A stretch of 58,618 nucleotides of DNA from Modicisalibacter coralii (GTDB taxonomy: Bacteria > Pseudomonadota > Gammaproteobacteria > Pseudomonadales > Halomonadaceae). The position numbers were made by a program, and so were the translations under genes. The notes under the pieces are model-generated. The model saw only the letters and a list, made by a program, of their open reading frames with translations, was not told the DNA's origin and searched no databases. Below are positions 18,151-26,806 of this stretch, in pieces (position 1 is the first letter of the stretch; every line of letters begins with the position of its first letter). The stretch lies in the NCBI RefSeq assembly GCF_004117855.1, contig NZ_QWBW01000017.1:62749-121366 (forward strand), in the 5' to 3' direction.

Positions 18151-18192
18151 ACTGTAACCAATCCCGTCGCCGCGACGCCTGATCTGGATCAA
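18151..18192 (-). promoter_or_regulatory. Class II FNR/Anr-type promoter of the predicted small RNA
   Basis: Read on the minus strand, TTGATCCAGATCAG (18179-18192) differs by one base from the FNR consensus TTGAT-N4-ATCAA, and a TACAGT -10 hexamer lies at 18151-18156. With transcription starting at the A at 18144, the -10 box ends at -7 and the FNR box centres at -41.5, the exact class II activator position. No -35 box is evident, as expected for an activated promoter. Confidence 0.55.
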
Positions 18193-18256
18193 GACCGCCC
18201 CCTGCACCTGTCGCAGCCAGTTCACCCACTTGATCCCGGTCAGTTTTTCGCGGTTA

Positions 18257-18766
18257 TCAGCCGAACTTGCGGTCCTCCACCTGCGCCGCTTCGACGTCGC
18301 CGGGCAGCGGGTGCCCCTTGGCCAGCTCGGCGCGGGTCGCTTCGCGGATCGCCAGGATCTCGACGTCGTAGCGCAGGGCCCGGCCCGCCAGCGGATGGTT
18401 GGCGTCCACCGTGACCCGGTCGTCAGTAACCTCGAGGATCGTCACGGCACGCGGCCCGTCGGGTCCCTGGGCCTGAAAGCGCATCCCCGGCGCCAGCGTC
18501 TCGGCGCCACCGAAGGCACTGCGCGCCACCGGCTGCACCAAGGCCTCGTCACGCAGGCCATAGGCCTCGGCCGGTTGCAGGGTCACACTCAGGCGAGCCC
18601 CTTCGGCCTGGCCCGCGAGTGAGCGCTCGAGACCGGCGACGATGTTGTCGTGACCGTGGAGGTACTCCAGTGGGGTGTTGCGCTGGCGTGAATCGTCGAG
18701 TACCTCGCCGGCATCGTCACGCAGGGTATAATGCAGGGTCACCACTCGATGGGCGGCGATGGTCAT
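18257..18766 (-). CDS. slyD: FKBP-type peptidyl-prolyl isomerase, SlyD-like
   Basis: This 169-residue protein has the FKBP fold of the SlyD group: VTLHYTLRDDAGEVLDDS at the start, PLEYLHGHDNIVAGLE, an inserted flap domain (about 72-125) and the NHPLAGRALRYDVEI signature. It catalyses proline cis-trans isomerisation and acts as a folding helper in the cytoplasm. Unlike E. coli SlyD it ends DVEDRKFG-like after GDVEAAQ, with no His/Cys-rich nickel-binding tail, so a role in nickel delivery is unlikely. The ATG at 18766 was chosen at the family start. The rfaH-like gene ends 41 bases upstream on the same strand, so the pair is probably one operon. The symbol is by family and not certain. Confidence 0.88.
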   Translation of the reverse strand: MTIAAHRVVTLHYTLRDDAGEVLDDSRQRNTPLEYLHGHDNIVAGLERSLAGQAEGARLSVTLQPAEAYGLRDEALVQPVARSAFGGAETLAPGMRFQAQGPDGPRAVTILEVTDDRVTVDANHPLAGRALRYDVEILAIREATRAELAKGHPLPGDVEAAQVEDRKFG

Positions 18767-18807
18767 GGCGGTCTCCACAAGTCGATGGGAAGGGAAGTCG
18801 TGACAGA

Positions 18808-19341
18808 TCAACGACGGCGCAGATGCTCGACCGGCACCTCGAGACGCTGCTGACCATGCAGGAGGTTGAGCAGCACGATCGCCCGCTCCTCGCCTTTCTG
18901 GCGCTCGAACACGGCGCTCAGGGCGCGGAACGGCCCCTCGCCGATCTCCACCGCTTCGCCGGCGCGGAAATAGACGTTGACGCCGCGCGCGTCGACGCTG
19001 GCTGCCGCGTTGCCGCGCAACGTCTCGACCAGGGCGTCATCGACGGCCACGGGAGCGTCGCCGAAACCCACCAGCTTGAGCACGCCACGGGTCGAGCGGA
19101 TCGGCCGCCAGTTGCTGGCCAGCTTGTCGAGGCGAATGAACAGGTAATACGGAAACAGCGGCTCGTCGAGCCAGCACAACTTGCCCCGGCGCTTCTTCTG
19201 AACCTGCAGCACGGGATGAAAGATCTCGTAGCCCTGGTTGGCCAGATTGTCGCTGGCCCGGAACGATTCGCCACCCTTGCATTGAATCAGATACCAGCGG
19301 GGGATGGCGTCGTCGCTGCTCTTGTCGATCGCGTCATTCAT
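18808..19341 (-). CDS. rfaH: RfaH-like NusG-family transcription antiterminator
   Basis: This 177-residue protein contains an NGN domain opening with RWYLIQCKGGESFRA and continuing FHPVLQVQKKRRGKL and LFPYYLFIRLD, followed by a KOW-type C-terminal part (FRAGEAVEIGEGPFRAL). These are typical of RfaH, a specialised NusG paralogue that binds RNA polymerase at ops elements and promotes reading of long, horizontally acquired or envelope operons. No ops element was noticed in this window. The length exceeds E. coli RfaH (162) by a short N-terminal extension. It lies upstream of the slyD-like gene and diverges from ampG. Confidence 0.9.
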   Translation of the reverse strand: MNDAIDKSSDDAIPRWYLIQCKGGESFRASDNLANQGYEIFHPVLQVQKKRRGKLCWLDEPLFPYYLFIRLDKLASNWRPIRSTRGVLKLVGFGDAPVAVDDALVETLRGNAAASVDARGVNVYFRAGEAVEIGEGPFRALSAVFERQKGEERAIVLLNLLHGQQRLEVPVEHLRRR

Positions 19342-19510
19342 GCACTCATCCTTGCGTCAGCCGCTCGACCCGGCGAGTGGCTGGCGAGCATTGATCTCCG
19401 TGCGTCCAACCACGTAAGTTAGCCGCTTATCGATGTCATCCTACCATCGTTGATCGCCGTGATTGAGCGGCCCACGTCAAATTCCGCATTCCAGGCAGGA
19501 GAGCTTCACC

Positions 19511-20881
19511 ATGCCCCGTAACGCCCCCCATCGCTCCTGGCGAGACGCCCTGGCCGTATACTGTCAGGCGCCCGTCGTCGCGATGCTGTTTCTGGGCTTC
19601 GCCGCCGGGTTGCCGTTCCTGCTGGTGTTTTCCACCCTCACCGCCTGGCTGCGCGATGCCAGCGTCGATGTTACGGCGATCGGCTTCTTCTCGTGGATCG
19701 GCATGCTCTACTCCATCAAGCTGGTCTGGGCCCCGGTGGTCGATCGTCTGCCACTGCCGGGGCTGACACGGCTGCTCGGCCAACGACGCGGCTGGATGCT
19801 GATCGCCCAGTTGACGATCGCCGGCGGCCTGGTCGGCCTGGCGAGTCTCGATCCCCGCGAGAGCCTGGCGCTGGTCGCCGGCTTCGCCCTGCTGGTGGCC
19901 TTCGGTGCCGCCACCCAGGACATCGTCATCGACGCCTTTCGTATCGAATCCGCGGGCGAGGAGGTCCAGGCGGCCATGGCCTCGACCTACATCATCGGCT
20001 ATCGCGGGGGGCTACTGGCGGCCGGCGCGGGAGCGCTCTACATCGCCGACCTGGCCTCGTGGCACGTCGCCTATCTGAGCATGGCGGCACTGGTCGGGGT
20101 GGGGCTGATCACCGTGCTGCTGCGCCCCGAGCCACCGCGCGCCTCGCTGGCCGGGCAGTTGATCCACGAGCCCCGGGTACGCGGCTTCCTGCGTGCCAAC
20201 CGTCACCGCCCCCGGGTCTGGCGCCGCCTGGGCGCCTGGGTGACGGGCGCGATCGTCTGCCCCTTCACCGACTTCTTCACGCGCTACGGCCGCCAGGCAC
20301 TGTGGCTCTTGCTGCTGATCGGCCTGTTTCGCATCAGCGACCTGTCGATGGCGGCGATGGCCAACCCGCTGTACATCGACCTGGGATTCTCGCTGTCGCA
20401 GATCGCCAACGTCAGCAAGGTGTTCGGCATCCTCATGAGCATCACCGGTGGCGTGGTCGGCGGGCTGCTGGTGGTGCGCTACGGGATCGCCAACATGCTG
20501 CTGCTGGGGGCGGTGCTCGCGGCGGCCACCAATCTGCTGTTCGCGGCGCTGGCCACCCTGGGCGCGGAACTGCCCATGCTGGTGGTGACGATCATGAGCG
20601 ACAATCTCGCCAACGGCCTGGCCAGCACGGTGTTCATCGCCTTCCTGTCGAGTCTCACCTCGCGCGCCTACACCGCGACCCAGTACGCGCTGTTTTCCTC
20701 GCTGATGACCCTGCCGGGCAAGTTCATCGGCGGGTTCTCGGGGGTCGTGGTGGCCAATCAGGGCTATGCGATCTTCTTTCTCTGGTCGACGGCGCTGGGG
20801 CTACCCGCGATCCTGCTGGCCTGGCGGCTGAGCCGCGATCCACGCCTGATGGCGACACCCCACGCCGGCCAGGGGCGCTGA
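19511..20881 (+). CDS. ampG: AmpG-type muropeptide MFS permease
   Basis: This 456-residue multi-spanning inner-membrane protein starts after an AGGAG site at ATG 19511. FLGFAAGLPFLLVFSTLTAWL, FSWIGMLYSIKLVWAPVVDR and GAATQDIVIDAFRIE are AmpG hallmarks. AmpG imports GlcNAc-1,6-anhydroMurNAc peptides from the periplasm for recycling, which in many species also signals beta-lactamase induction. The window also contains a lytic transglycosylase that would produce such substrates, but no ampR or ampD. It converges on the SEC-C gene with only 9 bases between stops, and a shared inverted repeat spans both stop codons. Confidence 0.92.
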   Translation: MPRNAPHRSWRDALAVYCQAPVVAMLFLGFAAGLPFLLVFSTLTAWLRDASVDVTAIGFFSWIGMLYSIKLVWAPVVDRLPLPGLTRLLGQRRGWMLIAQLTIAGGLVGLASLDPRESLALVAGFALLVAFGAATQDIVIDAFRIESAGEEVQAAMASTYIIGYRGGLLAAGAGALYIADLASWHVAYLSMAALVGVGLITVLLRPEPPRASLAGQLIHEPRVRGFLRANRHRPRVWRRLGAWVTGAIVCPFTDFFTRYGRQALWLLLLIGLFRISDLSMAAMANPLYIDLGFSLSQIANVSKVFGILMSITGGVVGGLLVVRYGIANMLLLGAVLAAATNLLFAALATLGAELPMLVVTIMSDNLANGLASTVFIAFLSSLTSRAYTATQYALFSSLMTLPGKFIGGFSGVVVANQGYAIFFLWSTALGLPAILLAWRLSRDPRLMATPHAGQGR

Positions 20882-20897
20882 GATACTCTCTCAGCGC
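20875..20897. terminator. Shared inverted repeat spanning two convergent stop codons
   Basis: GCGCTGAGA (20875-20883) and TCTCAGCGC (20889-20897) form a perfect 9-bp inverted repeat around TACTC. The left arm contains the ampG stop codon and the right arm that of the SEC-C gene. No T-run follows on either strand, so termination efficiency is uncertain; it may act as a bidirectional 3'-end hairpin. Confidence 0.45.
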
Positions 20898-22732
20898 GCC
20901 GGCGGCGACTCGGCCAGCCGTCGCCGCTGTTCCGAGAGCCACTTGAGCGCCCCGCGGGTGGCCACCCACTGATCGCGCATCAGCGCCCGGTACTGCCAGG
21001 CCTCGGCCTTGGTACCGGGTTCGGGCACTTCCACGGCCAGGGGTACCGGCTTGGGGTTGTCGGCGCACATCATGGCGATGGCATGGCCGTTGAGAGCCTG
21101 GACCGCGTCCAGCGAGTCCTCGGCATCGTCGAAGCGCTCCAGCCGATAGAGCGCCAGCACGCGGCCCATCAGCACACCCAGCAGCGGGGCGTCGTCGTCC
21201 GCCGCGGGCTGATCGCTGAGGTCGAGGGCCTCGCGGTCGCGTCCTTCTCGCAGCAATTGATCGAGCACCAGTTCGCGCAGCCCCAGATTGTCCTGGTCGT
21301 CGAGCACCAGCAGGCGCTCGGCCAGATGCCGCGAACGCTGCCGGTCGCCGCGCTCCATGCCTACCACCAGCGCCAGCCCGGCGCGCAGGATCACCGCGTT
21401 GTCGGCATCGTCCCAGGCGAAGCGCCCCTGGAACGCCTCGAGCTGCTCCAGCCAGTGCTCCAGGCGTCGGGCAAGCGGGGCGAAGAAACTTTCGGCCATC
21501 CACGGCAGACTGCCGAAGCGGCTGGCCAGCGCCATGCTCAGGGTCTGCACCACCCGCGGCGAATCCAGCCACTCGGGGTGCGAACACAGTCCGACCAGCC
21601 ACTCCCCGGCCTGCGGCCAGGGGTCGTCCTGGAAGCCCAGCGCCGCCTCCTCGTCGACCTCGACGCCGAAGACGTCGCGCCACGCCGCATCCAGGGTGTC
21701 CTCGCGGGCGGTGGAGTGATACTCGATACGTCCGTCCTCACGCCGCTGGAAATGCAGCCGCGGCGGGGTGGGCAAGGCCTCGAGCAGGGCCTGGAGGTTG
21801 ATCAGGGGCTCGGCCAGGGCTTCCTCGGAATTGACCATCTGCTCGGCGAGCGTGGCCCCGGGGTTGTCGGCCAGATCGGCGAGGAACTGCAGCTGGTCGG
21901 CGTCCAGATCGCCACGCCGGGCAAGCCGGCGGAACCAGAAGCGGGCACGTTCGCCGGCTTCCTCGGGGTGCCCCTCGTGGAGCAGCAGCATGGCCTCGAT
22001 GTAGGCCAGGGTCGGCGAATCGGGCAGGGTCTGCTGGGCGCGCACGAAGGCCTCGCGGGCGCTGGCCAGATCGTCGCTGTCCAGATGCATCAGGCACAGC
22101 CGCTCCAGCGCCACGCCGCGCAGGAACAGCGGGCCGCGTTCGAGAATGGCGTCGAGCAGCGCGGCGCGCTTGCGGTTGAAACCGCGCTCCTGGTAGATGT
22201 CGATCAGCAGCTCGAAGGCCGGCTCGGTCTGTTCGGGCAGCCGGCTCCAGTCGGCGGCGTCGAAGAGCGTCTCGAGGATCTGCTGGGCGCGTCCGCGCTG
22301 GCCGCTCTCGGCGGCGATCAGCCCGGCTTCGAGCAACGCCTGGGCCGGCGCCCTGCCGCTGTCCAGCGCCGCCTTGAGGAGATCGCCCTTCCAGTCGCGC
22401 AGCGACAGCATCCACATCAGATGCGGCGGCACCGCACCGGGCAACTGGACCCCGCCGCAGCAGTGTTTCATCTTGCGACCGGAATCGCACCAGCAGGGTT
22501 CGTTGGGGCCCGGCCGGGCCAGCGGCTCACAGGCGAAGTCCAGCCGCGCCAGCGGCGTCTGGTTCCAGAGTTCCGGCGCCAGGGCCTGTGCCTGCGCCAG
22601 GTTGCCGCCCAGATACTTGACCCCTTCCTCGCGTGCCCAGGCCATCAGCGTGGGATAGTGTTCGTCGTCCCGGATCGCTGCCAGCGCGCCCCCGGCGTAA
22701 CCCAGCAGCTGTTCTACCCACATCGCCAGCAT
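20891..22732 (-). CDS. SEC-C motif protein with helical-repeat body
   Basis: This 613-residue protein has a SEC-C zinc-binding motif near the N-terminus: Cys80, Cys82, Cys91 and Cys92 in PCWCDSGRKMKHCCG. SEC-C motifs are found at the end of SecA and in many otherwise unrelated proteins, where they bind zinc and proteins. The remaining part is rich in leucine-alanine helical pairs resembling tetratricopeptide repeats (for example ALLEAGLIAAESGQRGRAQQIL). No catalytic domain is recognisable, and the function is unknown; it may be an adaptor. The ATG at 22732 was chosen because AGGAGG lies 6 bases before it; the next ATG at 22723 is too far from that site. Confidence 0.8.
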   Translation of the reverse strand: MLAMWVEQLLGYAGGALAAIRDDEHYPTLMAWAREEGVKYLGGNLAQAQALAPELWNQTPLARLDFACEPLARPGPNEPCWCDSGRKMKHCCGGVQLPGAVPPHLMWMLSLRDWKGDLLKAALDSGRAPAQALLEAGLIAAESGQRGRAQQILETLFDAADWSRLPEQTEPAFELLIDIYQERGFNRKRAALLDAILERGPLFLRGVALERLCLMHLDSDDLASAREAFVRAQQTLPDSPTLAYIEAMLLLHEGHPEEAGERARFWFRRLARRGDLDADQLQFLADLADNPGATLAEQMVNSEEALAEPLINLQALLEALPTPPRLHFQRREDGRIEYHSTAREDTLDAAWRDVFGVEVDEEAALGFQDDPWPQAGEWLVGLCSHPEWLDSPRVVQTLSMALASRFGSLPWMAESFFAPLARRLEHWLEQLEAFQGRFAWDDADNAVILRAGLALVVGMERGDRQRSRHLAERLLVLDDQDNLGLRELVLDQLLREGRDREALDLSDQPAADDDAPLLGVLMGRVLALYRLERFDDAEDSLDAVQALNGHAIAMMCADNPKPVPLAVEVPEPGTKAEAWQYRALMRDQWVATRGALKWLSEQRRRLAESPPAR

Positions 22733-22872
22733 CGCCACCCTCCTCGGAAAATCCGTGCAGTCTAGCATGCCCGGACGGCTCCACTCACCAGCCACGAACG
22801 GCTATGGCATGCGCCATCCGCGGGTGCTAGGGTAACGCCTGCCCACCTCGTCGCGTACAAGGACCTTCCGCG

Positions 22873-24783
22873 TTGTTCCTGCCGTTCCGCCGCGCCCGTC
22901 AACCCTCATCCGAAACCCCGCAGGTGCGCCTGGAACGCGAGGGCCGGGACGAGATTCGCCGCATCACCGCCGCCGTGGAGAAGGTGCCCTGGACGGTGAG
23001 CCTGATGCAGATCCTCTGGACCGCCGGCCCGGTGACCCTGCTCGGCGCCTGGGGCGGTTATCTGCTGGGCTACGGCAAGGCCCCCACCGCCGACAACTAC
23101 ATCTTCTTCATCTCCTACACGGTGATCACCGGCGCGGCGGGGATCATCGCCAACGTGCTCCACAACCTGACCGGCGGACGCCGTGCCGAACGCACCGCCA
23201 ACAAGATCGAGCGGGTGATCAAGAGCCTGCCGGAGCTGCTGCTGGCGACCCGCAACCTGATCGTGGAGAATCTCGAGGGCGATGCCCGACGTCGCGAGGC
23301 GGCGGCCATGCTGCTGCGCAAGCAGGACCTCGCGCCCGAGGGCGTCGAACTGGCGGCCATCGAGCTGCTCGACGATCGCGACAGTGCGCGCATCATCGCC
23401 CAGGTCGATATCTATCGGCGGGTCGGCCTGCATGCCCGCATCCGCGATCTGGTGGCCCTCTATCGTGACACCCTGGAGCCGCAGTTCGCCGAGATCGCCG
23501 AACTCGCCCCGGACGCCGCCACCCTGCTGCGCGACCGCTTCGAGGGACGCGCCCCGGACCTGCGCCAGGGCGTGCCGCGCGACAGCAACTTCATCGAACG
23601 CGTGCTGGCGGCCATCGAGGAAGACAACGACCTGCTGATGACCCTGCAGGACGTCGAGGAGATGCTGATCCTGGCCTTCGAACTGATCAGTGGCCGACGC
23701 ATTCCGCTGTTGACCTTCGAGTATCGCGGCCGCTGGCGACTGGCTCAGGCCCTCGACAATCTGGAAGAGGCGCGCGCCCGCTACCGGATCGCCCAGGCGA
23801 CCGGCCTGTCGCGCCTCAAGGCATTGACCGCCTATCTCGCCGAGCAGTCCGGCACGCTGGTCGAACATGCCGCCGCCGGGCTGCGCGCCGAGGTGCTGCT
23901 CGAGCGCTCGATCCAGGCCATGGACGCGCTGACCGAGCAGATCCAGCATCTCGCCCCGGAAGTCGCCCGCGGTCGCGACGAGCGTCGCGCGCAGCTGCGC
24001 CAGAAGGCCGACCTGCTGACCAACGCCATTCGCCTCTACAAGGCCGCCTACAGTGCCTACGAGGCGGTCGGCCGCAGTCATGCCCAACTGCTCAAGCGAT
24101 CCCAGCGCTGGGACGAGATCAGCGCCCGCCTCGCCGACCAGGACACCCGCCTGCGCCTGGGACCCGGCCGCCGCGGCCTGCGCATTCACGAGCGCGTCAT
24201 CGCCCTGGACGACGCCGCCAAGGCCGAAGTCTGCAAGCATCTGGCCCGCCACCTGAAGAGCGCCGGCATCGAACAGCCCCGGGCATCGCGTCCCCAGCCG
24301 CTGGAGCGCGACGCCCTGCTCGCCGTCGGCATGGACGTCGCCAAGCGCCTGGCGATCGAGATCGCCCTGGCGCTGGAGCCGCACATCCAGCTCTCGCGGC
24401 CCGAGGTGCAGCGCGCGATCAACGGCTCCAACGCCGCCGACTTCGGCCAGGTCGAGCCCAACCTGTCGGCCGGCGCCAAGGCGGCGCTGGGCGCGGCCAT
24501 GGTCAAGGAGATCGACGTCGATCTGTCGCGGACCGCCGAATCCCTGGCGCTGGCCCTGGTCCGCCACTATCGGGTGGATCTCGACCCCGCGGCGCGGCGC
24601 TTTCTCATCAAGCAGTACGGCGCTCGCGAGAGCACCCTCGACATGCTGGTCAACTACCAGGCCAGCCACCCGCGCAGCGAGGCGCGCTCGATCAGCTATC
24701 TCAGCCAGCGCCCCACCGTGGTGAGCGCACCGCGCCGCGACTGGTACCGGGCGCTGGTCCAGGCCAAGCGCGCCCTGGGCTGA
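22873..24783 (+). CDS. Hypothetical membrane-anchored helical protein
   Basis: I do not recognise this 636-residue protein. Near the N-terminus are two probable membrane segments (about 43-67 and 76-98) separated by a short charged loop. The rest is strongly helical, with many charged heptad-like stretches such as ERSIQAMDALTEQIQHLAPEVARG and RRAERTANKIERVIKSL, so a coiled-coil or bundle is likely. The start is uncertain: a TTG at 22873 with AGGA upstream is used because no ATG precedes the homologous-looking part. The gene is followed 73 bases later by topB on the same strand. It could be a cell-envelope scaffold; this is a guess. Confidence 0.7.
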   Translation: MFLPFRRARQPSSETPQVRLEREGRDEIRRITAAVEKVPWTVSLMQILWTAGPVTLLGAWGGYLLGYGKAPTADNYIFFISYTVITGAAGIIANVLHNLTGGRRAERTANKIERVIKSLPELLLATRNLIVENLEGDARRREAAAMLLRKQDLAPEGVELAAIELLDDRDSARIIAQVDIYRRVGLHARIRDLVALYRDTLEPQFAEIAELAPDAATLLRDRFEGRAPDLRQGVPRDSNFIERVLAAIEEDNDLLMTLQDVEEMLILAFELISGRRIPLLTFEYRGRWRLAQALDNLEEARARYRIAQATGLSRLKALTAYLAEQSGTLVEHAAAGLRAEVLLERSIQAMDALTEQIQHLAPEVARGRDERRAQLRQKADLLTNAIRLYKAAYSAYEAVGRSHAQLLKRSQRWDEISARLADQDTRLRLGPGRRGLRIHERVIALDDAAKAEVCKHLARHLKSAGIEQPRASRPQPLERDALLAVGMDVAKRLAIEIALALEPHIQLSRPEVQRAINGSNAADFGQVEPNLSAGAKAALGAAMVKEIDVDLSRTAESLALALVRHYRVDLDPAARRFLIKQYGARESTLDMLVNYQASHPRSEARSISYLSQRPTVVSAPRRDWYRALVQAKRALG

Positions 24784-24856
24784 CCGGCGCGGCAACTTGC
24801 CGCTGCCGCGTCATACTGGAAGAATATCCAGACACTCCGACACACAGCGGCCTCGC

Positions 24857-26806
24857 ATGCGCCTGATCATCGCCGAAAAACCCAGCCTGGCCCGGGCCAT
24901 CGCCGACGCCCTGCCCGGCAACGTCCAACGCCGCGACGGCGCCCTCGAGGTCGGCGACAACGTCGTCAGCTGGTGTCTGGGCCACCTGCTCGAACAGGCC
25001 GCCCCGGATGCCTACGACCCGCGCTTCAAGCAGTGGCGCCTGGATCATCTGCCGATCATCCCCGACACCTGGCGGCTCACGCCACGCCCCAAGGCGCGGG
25101 GCCAGCTCAAGGTGCTGCGCGAGTGGCTCAAGCGCGCCGACCGCGTGGTGCATGCCGGCGACCCGGACCGCGAGGGGCAATTGCTGGTTCAGGAGGTGAT
25201 CGAACATCTCGGCTGGCGGGGGCCCGTCGAGCGTTTGCTGATCAGCGACCTCAACCGCCCGGCGGTGGTCCGCGCGCTGGATACCATGGCCGACAATCGC
25301 GACTACCAGCCGCTCTACCGGGCCGCCCAGGCGCGCTCGCGGGCCGACTGGCTGTACGGCATCAACCTTTCGCGCGCCTGGACGCTGACCGGGCGTCAGG
25401 CGGGTCACGACGGCGTGCTCTCGGTGGGCCGGGTGCAGACGCCGGTGCTGGGCCTGGTGGTACGCCGCGACAACGAGATCGCGCGCTTCGTGCCGCGGCC
25501 CTTTCACGTGCTGTGGGCGGACCTGCGCGTCGCCGCCGGCACCCTACGCGCCTGGTGGCAGCCCGGCGAGTCGCACCCGCTCGACGATCAGGGGCGGCTG
25601 CTCCAGCGCGGCCCCGCCGAGGCCCTGGGTGCCCGACTGCCCGGCGCCGAGGGCCGGCTCACCGGTCTGGAGGCCCAGCACAAGCGCCAGAGCGCGCCGC
25701 TGCCCTACTCGCTGTCGGCGCTGCAGGTCGATGCCGCCCGTCGCTACCGGCTCTCCGCCAAGCGCGTGCTCGACCTCTGTCAGTCGCTCTACGAACGCCA
25801 CCAGTTGATCACCTACCCACGCTCCGACTGCCGTCACCTGCCCCGTGCCCATCGGGACGAGGCGCGGGCCACCCTGACCCGCGCCTGCCAGGGCGACGAG
25901 ATGCTCGCCGGGTGGCTGAACGGCGCCGACTTCGCTCGCCGCTCGCGGGCCTACGACGACGCCAAGGTGGGCGCGCACCATGCCCTCGCCCCCACCGGCA
26001 AGCCCTTCGATGCCGCACGACTGTCGCGCGAGGAGGCCGACATCTTCCGGCTGATCGCCCGCAACGTGCTGGCACAGTTCTATCCGGCCCTGGAGACCCG
26101 GGAGATCAAGGCCGAGTTCACGATTCTCGACGAGCGTTTCCGCGCCCAGGGCCGCGAGATTCTCGTGCCCGGCTGGAAGCCGCTGTTCACCACCCGCGAC
26201 GAGGCACCGCCACTGCCGCCGCTGACCGAGGGCGAATCGGCCACGGTCGTCGAAGCAGGGATCGACGACAAGGAAACCCGGCCACCGGAGCCGTTCACCG
26301 ACGCCAGTCTGATCAAGGCGATGATGAACATCGCCCGCTATGTCGACGACCCCGCGGTCAAGCGCACCCTGCGCGACACCGACGGCCTGGGCACCGAAGC
26401 GACCCGCGCCGGCATCGTCGAGACCCTGCTCGACCGCGGCTATCTGGTGCGCCAGGGCGGCGCCCTGCGCGCGACCCGGACCGGCCAGGCGCTGATCGCC
26501 GCCCTGCCCGATGCCGCCACCCGCCCCGAGCGCACCGCCCTCTGGGAGCAGCGCCTGCGGGCGATCGCCGAGAGCCAGGACCAGCCGGCGCCGTTTCTCG
26601 ACGCCCTGATCGGCGACCTGCGCACACTGCTCGCCGCCGCCGACAGCGAACGCATGCGTCAGGCGCTGAGCGGCGCCGAGGGGTTCACGGCCGGCAAGCC
26701 GACGCGCGGAGCGAAGCGCACCACGAACCGTCGCGGCAAGACCGGCCGAGGCAAGAGAACCACCACGGGGCGGCGTACCTCGCGCACTCGCAAGGAGACC
26801 TCCTGA
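24857..26806 (+). CDS. topB: DNA topoisomerase III
   Basis: This 649-residue type IA topoisomerase starts MRLIIAEKPSLARAIADAL, with the Toprim glutamate Glu7 and the DPDREG motif at 102-107. The active-site tyrosine that attacks DNA is Tyr320 in HQLITYPRSDC. It relaxes and decatenates single-stranded regions and helps resolve replication and recombination intermediates, usually with RecQ. The C-terminal tail is a run of Arg, Lys, Thr and Gly residues (about the last 45), a DNA-binding extension. Its stop TGA overlaps the next gene's ATG by one base, so the two are coupled. Confidence 0.96.
   Translation: MRLIIAEKPSLARAIADALPGNVQRRDGALEVGDNVVSWCLGHLLEQAAPDAYDPRFKQWRLDHLPIIPDTWRLTPRPKARGQLKVLREWLKRADRVVHAGDPDREGQLLVQEVIEHLGWRGPVERLLISDLNRPAVVRALDTMADNRDYQPLYRAAQARSRADWLYGINLSRAWTLTGRQAGHDGVLSVGRVQTPVLGLVVRRDNEIARFVPRPFHVLWADLRVAAGTLRAWWQPGESHPLDDQGRLLQRGPAEALGARLPGAEGRLTGLEAQHKRQSAPLPYSLSALQVDAARRYRLSAKRVLDLCQSLYERHQLITYPRSDCRHLPRAHRDEARATLTRACQGDEMLAGWLNGADFARRSRAYDDAKVGAHHALAPTGKPFDAARLSREEADIFRLIARNVLAQFYPALETREIKAEFTILDERFRAQGREILVPGWKPLFTTRDEAPPLPPLTEGESATVVEAGIDDKETRPPEPFTDASLIKAMMNIARYVDDPAVKRTLRDTDGLGTEATRAGIVETLLDRGYLVRQGGALRATRTGQALIAALPDAATRPERTALWEQRLRAIAESQDQPAPFLDALIGDLRTLLAAADSERMRQALSGAEGFTAGKPTRGAKRTTNRRGKTGRGKRTTTGRRTSRTRKETS

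Noticed and set aside
17851-18225. A 124-codon minus-strand open frame across the predicted small RNA
   Set aside because: No homology, no ribosome binding site before its ATG, and it would run through the strong terminator.
21083-22765. A 560-codon plus-strand open frame opposite the SEC-C gene
   Set aside because: No recognisable domain; codon pattern is that of a complement of a coding strand, and the SEC-C motif lies on the minus strand.
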